Shown: one piece after another, positions 32,720 through 40,441 of the stretch
How the letters are laid out: every line of letters starts with the position of its first letter
Position numbering within the stretch: the first letter of the stretch is position 1
Origin: Chitinophagales bacterium
Lineage (GTDB): Bacteria; Bacteroidota; Bacteroidia; Chitinophagales; CAIODY01
Direction: 5' to 3'
DNA length: 64,000 nt
Assembly: GCA_947452995.1 (NCBI GenBank)
Contig: CANGEV010000006.1
Location: forward strand, 1-64,000
The notes under the pieces: model-generated
Seen by the model: only the letters and a program-made list of their open reading frames with translations
Databases searched by the model: none
What the model was told of the DNA's origin: nothing
Program-made: the position numbers and the translations under genes

Positions 32720-33753
32720 AAACTATCTGCCTTGAATACCTGGTTGGCAATACCCTTGCTTTGCACTGAATAGGTAAAGCCTTTCTGCAAGGCAAACGCA
32801 CCATGCTCTCCATTTTTATTGATCGCAATAAATCCTATTTGTTTCTCCTTTAACTTGTCGCCACGCATTTGCAACGCACGCTCTACAGCCATTCTACAAG
32901 CCTTTTCTGGGCTATGCCCAGCGCGCATATATTCCACCACCTGATGGCAGCCTGCTATACGAATCATTTCTTCGCCATGCCCAGTCGCTGTGGCTGCACC
33001 TACCTGATTATCGACATATAATCCCGCACCGATAATAGGCGAATCACCTACGCGGCCGCGCATCTTAAATCCCATTCCCGAAGTCGTACAAGCCCCTGAT
33101 AAACGACCTTTAGCGTCGATAGCCACCATACCGATTGTGTCGTGGTTGAAACTGCCATCATCATAACGGTCTGGCGCAAAGGGACCATGCTGACGATCCT
33201 TGTTAGCACTATTTTCTATATTAATGATGGGATGATATTCTGACTTTTTCAACCAGTCATGATAAGCTTTATCGGCATCCGGAGAAAGCGTTTGTGGCAT
33301 TAGTTCGAAGCCTTGCGCTACGGCAAATTGCTGCGCTCCTTCTCCTACTAACATAACATGTGGTGTCTTTTCCATCACGGCTCGCGCAACAGAAATCGGG
33401 TGTGCGATACGCTCTAAAGCTGCTACCGAACCGATATTATATTGATCATCCATGATAGAGGCGTCGAGTGTTACAATGCCTTCCCGGTCGGGGTTGCCAG
33501 ACAATCCAACACAACAGTTATTTTCTGATTCTGTCACCATCACACCTTGCTCAACAGCGTCGAGTGCATGCCCTTCTGCTTGCGAAAGAACCTTCCAAGC
33601 GGCTTCATTCGCTCGTATGCCAGCATCCCAGGTGGAGATCACCAGCGGACCAAGAAATTCCTTTTTAGGTTTTGGAAGAAAGCTATAAAGCGGACCAAGC
33701 GCAGTGGCTAAGCCTGCGAGGTGAATAAACTGCCGACGATGTAGGGTTTTCAT
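32713..33753 (-). CDS. N4-(beta-N-acetylglucosaminyl)-L-asparaginase
   Basis: A glycosylasparaginase of the Ntn-hydrolase family, which cleaves GlcNAc-Asn from glycoproteins. It is made as a precursor that self-cleaves before the catalytic threonine, here T206 in the conserved HDTIGM. Substrate-binding parts are RGRVGDSPIIGAGLYVDN and ATGHGEEMIRI. The N-terminus (RRQFIHLAGLATALG) looks like a Tat or Sec signal, so the enzyme is probably periplasmic. It is the first gene of the operon with cutC and deoC, which points to amino-sugar or nucleoside scavenging. A weak TAATTTCG -7 box precedes it at 33768-33775. Confidence 0.92.
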   Translation of the reverse strand: MKTLHRRQFIHLAGLATALGPLYSFLPKPKKEFLGPLVISTWDAGIRANEAAWKVLSQAEGHALDAVEQGVMVTESENNCCVGLSGNPDREGIVTLDASIMDDQYNIGSVAALERIAHPISVARAVMEKTPHVMLVGEGAQQFAVAQGFELMPQTLSPDADKAYHDWLKKSEYHPIINIENSANKDRQHGPFAPDRYDDGSFNHDTIGMVAIDAKGRLSGACTTSGMGFKMRGRVGDSPIIGAGLYVDNQVGAATATGHGEEMIRIAGCHQVVEYMRAGHSPEKACRMAVERALQMRGDKLKEKQIGFIAINKNGEHGAFALQKGFTYSVQSKGIANQVFKADSLW

Positions 33754-33767
33754 AGTACTGAATATAG

Positions 33768-33775
33768 CGAAATTA
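33768..33775 (-). promoter_or_regulatory. Candidate -7 box of the glycosylasparaginase operon
   Basis: TAATTTCG on the minus strand, 14 bases before the ATG at 33753. Confidence 0.3.
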
Positions 33776-33809
33776 TTCGACTAAAAAAATAATAAAAATA
33801 ATTAATTCG

Positions 33810-36314
33810 TTAGGCAGTGCTATGTTTCTTGAAAAACCAGATTTTTAAGAGGTCAGCAGTTGTAATGTATAAGAATACAATAGCTAACATGAATAATAAT
33901 TGGAAGGGAGCTAAAGGAACCAATCCAACTTCGCCAGCGAATGACGTGTATGGTAAGCCAATGGTCATTATCAACCCAAGTAAACTAAGCCAGAAAAGAT
34001 AATTACCAGGTTTACTTTTAAAAAAGGAGTGATGCGTTCGTATGATGAAAAGGATAAATAACTCCGTTAAAATGGATTCTACAAACCAGGCTGTTTGAAA
34101 GCTTCCTTCTTTCACTTTTAGAATATAAAGTAAGCATAGGAATGTCATTAAATCGAAGAGTGAACTATGAATACCGAAAATGATCATATAGTTTCGAATC
34201 ATTTTGATATTCCATCTGCCAGGTCGTGAAAGTTGTTCTTGATCGACATTATCGGAGGCGATGGTAAGATAAGGGAAATCGGTAATGAAATTCGTAAGCA
34301 GTATTTGTTTTGGCAACATGGGTAAGAAGGGAAGTAGGAGTGAAGCGATTGCTACGCTAAACATGTTTCCAAAAGTTGATCCTGTATTGATGAAAATATA
34401 TTTTAATGTATTGGCAAAGGTTTTTCTTCCTTCTTGAATTCCATCAAGTAGTACTGATAAGTTCTTTTCCATCACGACAAAATCAGCGGCTTCTTTGGCA
34501 ACATCTACTGCGTTATCGACAGAGATACCTATATCAGCGGCATTGATGGCAGAAACATCGTTGATTCCATCGCCCATATAGGCCACGGTGAAAGACTTGC
34601 GCAAGGCGTTAATTATTCTTTCTTTTTCTTGTGGAGCGACTTCGGCAAAAATATGTGTTTGACGGGCCCTTTGCACAAAGGCTTCTGGACTTATTTCCAT
34701 CATTTCTTTACCAGTCAATACCACAGGATTTTCAATACCTAATTGAATGGCAATCGAACGTGCCACATTTTTATTGTCACCAGTGATAATCTTCAAATCA
34801 ACTTGCAGTGTTTTTAGTTCTTTAATAATGGCGGTGATACCGGCTTTCACCGGGTCTTGTAAAAGGATAAACCCTGCAAAGATTAAGTCTTTTTCATCTG
34901 TCTTATCAATGGCTTCTACGGTAAGTGTTTTGTAGGCAATTGCTAAAGTACGCAGTCCTTTTTCACCATAGGAACTATTTGTTTGCTCTAAATTGGCGCG
35001 ATGTGCTTCGATGCTTTCAATACGACCGTCAGACATTCGTATGTATTTACAAATAGCGAGCGTTTCATTGACAGCCCCTTTGCTGATTAAAAGCTGTGAC
35101 TCGTCCGATTTAACGAGAATACTAAGGCGTTTCCGGATAAAGTCATAGGGTATTTCGGCTAGTTTTTTTGGGATGATTTGGTCATCCATCGGCATATTTT
35201 TTAGCGCTTGATCAATTGGATTTTGATAGCCAGATTCTAAGCTAGCATTCCAGTAGGCCAATGATTTCGCAAAGCTACTCGCCTCTCCTAGGCCATCGAT
35301 AATGCCGTGTATGGCAATCGTTCCTTCTGTGATTGTTCCTGTTTTGTCGGTGCAGAGCAGGTTTACTTCTCCAAGGTTTTGGATGGAAGCTAATTTTTTA
35401 ACGATTACTTTTTTAGCGAGTAGACGTTTTGCCCCTGCGCTCATAGCAATGGTTGTGATGGCAGGAAGTAGTTCTGGGGCCATTCCGATCGCAAGTGCGA
35501 GTGCGAAAAGGGCTGATTCGATGACACTTTTATGATTGAGTAGGTTGACAGTCAAAATAAATACCGACAGCACCAGGGTGATTTTCATGAGGAAAAAGCC
35601 AAAATCGCGAATGCCCTTTTCGAAGCTTGTTTCTACCACCGTGTTGGCGCTATTGACGATACTTCCAAAAATGGTGTCTGTGCCGGTATGTATGATTATA
35701 GCTTTACCACTACCACTGATGACATTGGTGCCTTCCCAAAGGCAGTTCAAGCGCTCACTTAATTCGGTATTGGGATTAAGTTTACCGGCCGCTTTCCGGC
35801 TAGGAAATGATTCTCCGCTCAGACTCGACTCATTAGTGTGCAATTCATTCGATTCGATCAGCAGGCAGTCGGCAGGGATGATATCGCCTGCACGGAGGAG
35901 TATTATATCGCCGGGAACAAGTTCTTTACTTTCTATTTCATTCTCTTTGCCATTTCGAATTACACTTGATTTTCGAGCAATGAGCGATTGCAGTTGTTCA
36001 ACGATTTTGTTCGCATTACGTTCTTGGAAAAAGCTAAGTAAGCCTGTGGAAAGAACAATGAATAGAATGATAAATACATCGGAAGTATCTCCAAGGAAGG
36101 CGGATAATAAGACGGCTCCGACAAGTAGGAGCATGAGCGGACTCTTAAATTGACGAAGAAATAAACGGATATCTTTTTGAAGTGCGCTTATTGTTTTTCG
36201 TTTTCCTACTTGGGAGCGTAAAATTTCTTTGGCTTTCGTATCGTCCAGTCCTTCTGCGCTGGTATTGAGCTGTTGCATTGCAAATGCAGGATCATATTGC
36301 CAAAATCTGTCCAT
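33810..36314 (-). CDS. mgtA: Mg2+-importing P-type ATPase (MgtA/MgtB type)
   Basis: An 834-residue P3B-type ATPase that imports Mg2+ using ATP. The actuator-domain TGES-like motif is LSGESFPS, the phosphorylated aspartate is in LLCTDKTGTITEG (near residue 319), and the hinge is MGDGINDVSAI. Family marks are FFQERNANKIVEQL in the N-terminal half and VDVAKEAADFVVMEKNLSVL. About ten membrane helices are visible. The length is a little shorter than the enterobacterial protein (about 900), mainly at the N-terminus. No Mg-sensing leader could be recognised upstream, and no regulator gene is adjacent. Confidence 0.93.
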   Translation of the reverse strand: MDRFWQYDPAFAMQQLNTSAEGLDDTKAKEILRSQVGKRKTISALQKDIRLFLRQFKSPLMLLLVGAVLLSAFLGDTSDVFIILFIVLSTGLLSFFQERNANKIVEQLQSLIARKSSVIRNGKENEIESKELVPGDIILLRAGDIIPADCLLIESNELHTNESSLSGESFPSRKAAGKLNPNTELSERLNCLWEGTNVISGSGKAIIIHTGTDTIFGSIVNSANTVVETSFEKGIRDFGFFLMKITLVLSVFILTVNLLNHKSVIESALFALALAIGMAPELLPAITTIAMSAGAKRLLAKKVIVKKLASIQNLGEVNLLCTDKTGTITEGTIAIHGIIDGLGEASSFAKSLAYWNASLESGYQNPIDQALKNMPMDDQIIPKKLAEIPYDFIRKRLSILVKSDESQLLISKGAVNETLAICKYIRMSDGRIESIEAHRANLEQTNSSYGEKGLRTLAIAYKTLTVEAIDKTDEKDLIFAGFILLQDPVKAGITAIIKELKTLQVDLKIITGDNKNVARSIAIQLGIENPVVLTGKEMMEISPEAFVQRARQTHIFAEVAPQEKERIINALRKSFTVAYMGDGINDVSAINAADIGISVDNAVDVAKEAADFVVMEKNLSVLLDGIQEGRKTFANTLKYIFINTGSTFGNMFSVAIASLLLPFLPMLPKQILLTNFITDFPYLTIASDNVDQEQLSRPGRWNIKMIRNYMIIFGIHSSLFDLMTFLCLLYILKVKEGSFQTAWFVESILTELFILFIIRTHHSFFKSKPGNYLFWLSLLGLIMTIGLPYTSFAGEVGLVPLAPFQLLFMLAIVFLYITTADLLKIWFFKKHSTA

Positions 36315-36543
36315 AAGTAATGCGGTTTAACAATAGGTAAGGTAAGTTCTTTTATTGAATGGGTCAATGATTTAGCGCAGGCCCAGTTTTCTTTTATCGC
36401 ATTTTAGCACCGGAGGGTGTGGATATTATTTTTTTTGTGAACGTTTTTTGCAAGAATACGATTGGATGCGCATTTGCTGTTTTTATATAGTGTAAACACA
36501 TGTAATATGTAAAAAAGCTAACAAAAAATACTTTCAAAAAAAC

Positions 36544-36573
36544 TTGCATTTTGTAAAATCCTGCCTACCTTCG
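36544..36573 (+). promoter_or_regulatory. Promoter of the sigma-like gene
   Basis: TTG (36544-36546), 19 bases, TACCTTCG (36566-36573). It implies a leader of about 260 bases before the 36839 gene. Confidence 0.5.
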
Positions 36574-36584
36574 TTGTCCTGTTT

Positions 36585-36653
36585 ATGAAGGTTTCAGCCC
36601 CAACATTTTTTTTGCGGTTGTATGAAACAAAAGCGAAGAACTTTCGTAGATAG
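36585..36653 (+). CDS. Possible 22-residue leader ORF
   Basis: ATG lies 12 bases after the promoter box. It encodes MKVSAPTFFLRLYETKAKNF, then RR and a TAG stop. It is basic and not a recognised peptide. It could act as a leader for the sigma-like gene or be chance. Confidence 0.3.
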   Translation: MKVSAPTFFLRLYETKAKNFRR

Positions 36654-36838
36654 TCCCCCCAAAAAACTTATTAAGACAATTTAGTACATCTAAATTCCCC
36701 TAGAATTTTTCGAAACCATGGCTTCGGTCATAGTGTCGACTCTAATTCTGTCACTCTGCTGCCTGCGTTAAAAAAACGCTAGGTGCGGAAAGGGAAGAGG
36801 CATGTCTAAAAAGAAGTAAATAATTAAATCTACATAAC

Positions 36839-37588
36839 ATGAAGCACACAACCACCTCCGCCGCGCCTTCTACTAAGGCAATCCTCGCTAAAATGCCCTC
36901 TTCACTACGTAAAAGTAGTCGTGTAGCGCGTCTTATCGTTAGCTTCAATTCAAACGTCGTCTGTAACGATGTTTCACCTGAGCAGATGGTCCGATTGTTC
37001 TTCCGTTATTTATGTGATTTACATGCCAATACGCTCCTACCTTTCAATAGCTATTCAAACGCACGAGCTGAAGCGTTCGAAGTACTGCATGAATGGGTGA
37101 TCGACGTTTGTCAACGGGCTTACGACCGTAGCTGGTCGCAGTCGCGCAATTCGGAGGAGGTAATGGAATTGGCACATGAGTTTGCCTTTGCAAAAGTAGT
37201 GGAGCGTTTTGATGTGGGCCGTTACCATACCGGAAATGCTGTAGACACCTATATTTCAAGGTGTTTTCGGAATTACTGTATCTCTTTGTACCGTAAGAAG
37301 CATATACAAGTTGTGGATATAGAAAGTGCATATACAGGCTTGGATCCGCGTGACGAACAAGATATGCCGACGTTCTCCCCTGCTTTAATGCAAGATGTAC
37401 GTGCGCATCTTTTACAGGAAGCGGCTGCCTATGTACCCATTTTCGATCTTTATTATGTACAAAATATGGATGTCTTAGATATAGCGCGTAAGTTAGAAAT
37501 AACAGCGAACGCGTGTTATCAACGCATTCATCATCTCAATAAACACCTCGGCCATTTCGGCGATTGGCTGATGGAGTTGGCAGCGTAA
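36839..37588 (+). CDS. Divergent sigma-70-like factor
   Basis: A 249-residue protein with the layout of an extracytoplasmic-function-like sigma factor. A region-2-like stretch near 135-160 reads NAVDTYISRCFRNYCISLYR. The C-terminal region-4-like HTH near 200-235 reads MDVLDIARKLEITANACYQR, followed by IHHLNKHL. The N-terminal 90 residues are not typical and carry a Ser/Thr/Lys-rich start. No anti-sigma gene is next to it. It is preceded by a long leader with a short ORF, an unusual arrangement for a sigma-like gene and possibly a sign of post-transcriptional control. Its targets are unknown. Confidence 0.62.
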   Translation: MKHTTTSAAPSTKAILAKMPSSLRKSSRVARLIVSFNSNVVCNDVSPEQMVRLFFRYLCDLHANTLLPFNSYSNARAEAFEVLHEWVIDVCQRAYDRSWSQSRNSEEVMELAHEFAFAKVVERFDVGRYHTGNAVDTYISRCFRNYCISLYRKKHIQVVDIESAYTGLDPRDEQDMPTFSPALMQDVRAHLLQEAAAYVPIFDLYYVQNMDVLDIARKLEITANACYQRIHHLNKHLGHFGDWLMELAA

Positions 37589-37603
37589 ATACAATTAATG
37601 GTT

Positions 37604-37651
37604 AAAGGTGAAAAGTGAAAAATTTTAATCGATCATTCACTATTCACCTTT
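37604..37651 (+). repeat. GTGAA-type repeat hairpin after the sigma-like gene
   Basis: AAAGGTGAAAAGTGAA pairs with TTCACTATTCACCTTT (15 of 16) around a 16-base AT-rich loop, followed by CCCTTTTC. Terminator-like, and a member of the dispersed GTGAA/GGTTAA repeat family of this genome. Confidence 0.55.
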
Positions 37652-37700
37652 CCCTTTTCAAAGGTTTGTGAAGCACGAAGCATTGAAACTAATTATTCAT

Positions 37701-37708
37701 TATTTTTG
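37701..37708 (+). promoter_or_regulatory. -7 box of the porin gene
   Basis: TATTTTTG, ending 3 bases before the ATG at 37712, which implies a leaderless mRNA. Confidence 0.5.
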
Positions 37709-37711
37709 TGC

Positions 37712-39019
37712 ATGCTTAAATACTTGCTGGCATTCCTTGGCATCGCTCCGATAATAGCCTTTTCACAAACCAAAGATTCCTTCCCTCATACCCCTTTTGC
37801 TGGCGTTGATGCTACTTGGGTCAATGGTCAGAATCGTCAGACAGATTTCCCTTTGCAGTATAAGGATTTTCTAACGGCCGTGGCTTACGTAGATGCCTAT
37901 TATAATTACAACTTCGCCAAGCCGATTGATCATACGCAAACCATTTCCGCTACCATGGGGCGTACCAATGAAGTTACCTTAAACATGGTTTCTCTAGGGA
38001 TTGAATCGAATTACAAAAATACGATTGCGCGTATTTGGTTGCAGACCGGCAACTCCTTACACATCGTCCAAGAGCAAGATCCATCGGTTACATTGGGAAG
38101 AAATACAGGAACTGGGAATACTAAATTCATCCGTGAAGCGGCTACCGGCTATCATTTTAATAAATGGTATGGAATAAATGTCGAAGCCGGAATTTTTATG
38201 TCGTTCATCGGCTTGGAAAGTTATCTCACGCAAGAAAATTGGTGCTATCAACGCGCCATGCCTTGCGAAATGACACCTTTCTATTTTCAAGGCGCACGCA
38301 TACAAATCAATCCCACCAGGCATTTGCAGACACAGGTCTGGTTATTGAATGGTTGGCAGACCTATAACAATTTTCAGAAAGCGCCTGGCCTAGGCAGCTC
38401 TACTTATTATCGCCCGAACGACAATCTGCAGCTGGTGGCGAATTTTTATATGGGCCAAACGACACCAATTGCCAAGTACTGGCGTTTCCACCATGATAAT
38501 AGCGTTAACTGGCGTTATTATCATTCTCAGACAAAGGGCAGCGCTATTGCGCAAGCGGCGCTCAGTTGGAATAATCACTTCGGCTTCGAAAGTTATTTGC
38601 CATTCCCGAATCATACGTTTGATAATTATATGATAGGCACTTCTTTGGCGAATCGTATTTGGTTGAAGGATAAAAAGTCGGCGCTCACCTTAAGAGCTGA
38701 TTATGTTCAAAATCCGGGTATGTATTTGAGTTTTTATCCGGGCACTAATCCGGCAGATTATCAAAATGCGCTGCGTTGGATGGATAAGCCGAGTGTGAAT
38801 GTGTTTCAAGGGGTTGCTTGCTATGACTGGATGCCGAATGACCACTTTACTTTCCGCATCGAATATGGCTACCGCAAGGCGAATCTACCTTATTTCGCGG
38901 GTGCTGGCGGCACAACTTCTGCCAATGGCTATACCACCGACCAAAGCGTGAAGCCTTTTCGAAGTGATTTGCGAAAAACAGAAAATAGAATTACTTTGGC
39001 CGTGAGTACGAGGATTTAA
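37712..39019 (+). CDS. OmpL-like beta-barrel porin
   Basis: 435 residues from ATG 37712. A TTG at 37706 overlaps the -7 box and is rejected. The signal peptide is residues 1-19 (YLLAFLGIAPIIAFSQ). The mature protein is built of amphipathic strands with conserved-looking ATWVNGQNRQTDFPLQ near the start, HFNKWYGINVEAGIFMSFIG in the middle and the final RLTLA-like strand ENRITLAVSTRI at the C-terminus. This matches the putative beta-barrel porin-2 (OmpL-like) family. No gene beside it identifies the transported solute. Confidence 0.82.
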   Translation: MLKYLLAFLGIAPIIAFSQTKDSFPHTPFAGVDATWVNGQNRQTDFPLQYKDFLTAVAYVDAYYNYNFAKPIDHTQTISATMGRTNEVTLNMVSLGIESNYKNTIARIWLQTGNSLHIVQEQDPSVTLGRNTGTGNTKFIREAATGYHFNKWYGINVEAGIFMSFIGLESYLTQENWCYQRAMPCEMTPFYFQGARIQINPTRHLQTQVWLLNGWQTYNNFQKAPGLGSSTYYRPNDNLQLVANFYMGQTTPIAKYWRFHHDNSVNWRYYHSQTKGSAIAQAALSWNNHFGFESYLPFPNHTFDNYMIGTSLANRIWLKDKKSALTLRADYVQNPGMYLSFYPGTNPADYQNALRWMDKPSVNVFQGVACYDWMPNDHFTFRIEYGYRKANLPYFAGAGGTTSANGYTTDQSVKPFRSDLRKTENRITLAVSTRI

Positions 39020-39039
39020 AAGATCTTAAACTTTTAACC

Positions 39040-39471
39040 ATGAAAAAACTATTTCTTCCCCTTCTTTTATTATTCGCTGGTGCTGCTATGGCACAAACAG
39101 AAACCGTCGTTCCACCCCCTCCTGGTCAGGTGGAGCCTGTTCAAGGTAGGAACGATGCTGTTTATACTTATGTCGAACAAATGCCTGAATATCCGGGTGG
39201 TAACGACGCGATGATGGAATTTATTCGTAAAAACTTACGTTATCCTGAAACTGCCAAAGAGACAGGTGTGGAAGGGCGCGTGATCATTCGTTTTGTAGTG
39301 GATGAGTTTGGTGCAATCAGTGATATAAAAATATTGAAAGATATTGGAGCAGGTTGCGGCGCAGAGGCATGCCGTGTTATAAAGATGATGCCGATATGGA
39401 AGCCCGGTAAGCAAAATGGAAAGGCGGTTAAAACCTATTTCACCTTACCCGTTACTTTTCGCTTGAGTTAA
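39040..39471 (+). CDS. TonB C-terminal domain protein with signal peptide
   Basis: A 143-residue periplasmic protein with a signal peptide (residues 1-18) in place of the usual membrane anchor, a Pro-rich spacer (VPPPPGQVEPVQ) and a TonB C-terminal domain (about 55-143). The domain has PEYPGGNDAMMEFIRKNLRY, VEGRVIIRFVVDEFGAISD and MPIWKPGKQNGKAVKTYFTL. Such soluble TonB-C proteins occur in Bacteroidota; without the anchor it cannot transduce energy like TonB itself. It follows the porin by 20 bases and overlaps the convergent TerC gene by 20 bases. Confidence 0.85.
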   Translation: MKKLFLPLLLLFAGAAMAQTETVVPPPPGQVEPVQGRNDAVYTYVEQMPEYPGGNDAMMEFIRKNLRYPETAKETGVEGRVIIRFVVDEFGAISDIKILKDIGAGCGAEACRVIKMMPIWKPGKQNGKAVKTYFTLPVTFRLS

Positions 39472-40237
39472 TCTTTTTTCCTAGTGCAAAACGATCATAA
39501 ATAATCGGTAAGCCAAAGATCACCAAGGTGATTAAAGAACTTCCGATGTCGGTCCATTCATTCTCCATAATATGTGCTAAAGTGCTATTGGGAAAGATGT
39601 TAATACTGCATGAGAGCATTAGTTTCAAGCCTAAAAATAAGATTACATAGTAGGCCGCTCCTTCGAGATGTGGAAAGCGTTCCATCAGATGGATGAAGCC
39701 TTGCGCGACAAACCGCATGGCTAGAATGCCGATGAATACGCCAGTACAGACTAATACGATATTTTTAGAAAATGCTACAGCAGCAAAAACATTGTCGATG
39801 GAGAAGGTCAGATCCATAATTTCTACGGCAGCCACAGTCGCCCAGAAAGAACCAAGTCCTTTTTCGAAGAACTGGTAGAACCTAAAACTTTTGTTTTTTA
39901 ATTCTTTAGATTCTTCTACTTCATTATTTAGTTGCCCCTTTTCTTTACGCCATTTTAGGAAGAGGTAAATTAAATAAGCACCGCCCAAGAGCTTCAACCA
40001 CCATAAACCGATTAAAATGCTTGCAAAGAGCATAGCTAGTCCGCGGAAGATATAGGCGCCCCAAATACCGTAGCGGAGGGCTTTGCGGCGTTCTGCTTCC
40101 CCAAGGCTCATCACCATGGTGGCAAGTGCTGCGGCATTGTCGACTGAAAGAATAGATTCGATCAGAATGAGGTTGCCGATGACAGCGAGGGATGTCCAGG
40201 GGTGACTAAAAATAGGGTCTAAAAGTTCGTTCCACAT
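39452..40237 (-). CDS. TerC-family integral membrane protein
   Basis: A 261-residue protein with about seven helices. The two conserved acidic motifs are ILIESILSVDNAAALATMV (near the start) and EIMDLTFSIDNVFAAVAFS (near the middle). TerC-family proteins are implicated in metal ion handling, notably Mn2+ export, and in tellurite resistance. The metal cannot be set here. No yybP-ykoY type riboswitch was recognised in the short upstream gap. The 3' end overlaps the TonB-C gene on the other strand by 20 bases. Confidence 0.85.
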   Translation of the reverse strand: MWNELLDPIFSHPWTSLAVIGNLILIESILSVDNAAALATMVMSLGEAERRKALRYGIWGAYIFRGLAMLFASILIGLWWLKLLGGAYLIYLFLKWRKEKGQLNNEVEESKELKNKSFRFYQFFEKGLGSFWATVAAVEIMDLTFSIDNVFAAVAFSKNIVLVCTGVFIGILAMRFVAQGFIHLMERFPHLEGAAYYVILFLGLKLMLSCSINIFPNSTLAHIMENEWTDIGSSLITLVIFGLPIIYDRFALGKKINSSEK

Positions 40238-40363
40238 AAGCTAATAACGCTTAAAAATACACCCTTATTGCCAAAGGGAGGAAAAATTTACAGCCTGAAA
40301 TTATAAACAAATGAAAATCAAGCTTTTGGATTTTAAAAAGGCAAGTAAATTATTCGTTAAAAT

Positions 40364-40395
40364 TTTGTGGAAGGAAGAACAAAATCGTATCTTTG
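40364..40395 (+). promoter_or_regulatory. Promoter of rpsA
   Basis: TTTG (40364-40367), 20 bases, TATCTTTG (40388-40395). The first base after it is about 46 bases before the GTG start. Confidence 0.75.
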
Positions 40396-40441
40396 CCGTC
40401 CATTTTTGAAACCCTATTGTTTAACCCTTAAAAAAAATCCT

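Larger units (their letters stand above)
36315..36838. other. 524-bp gene-free stretch upstream of mgtA and the sigma-like gene
   Basis: It contains a good plus-strand promoter (36544-36573) and a 22-residue leader ORF (36585-36653), followed by C-rich tracts near 36655 and 36698. On the minus strand nothing resembling a -7 box or riboswitch was recognised before mgtA. The rest is AT-rich without clear structure. Confidence 0.5.

Noticed and set aside
40238-40366. yybP-ykoY-type Mn2+ riboswitch before terC
   Set aside because: No conserved riboswitch core could be recognised by eye in the short gap.
40367-40441. Upstream ATG extension of rpsA
   Set aside because: The promoter box at 40388-40395 is downstream of that ATG, so it cannot be on the message; GTG 40442 fits S1.
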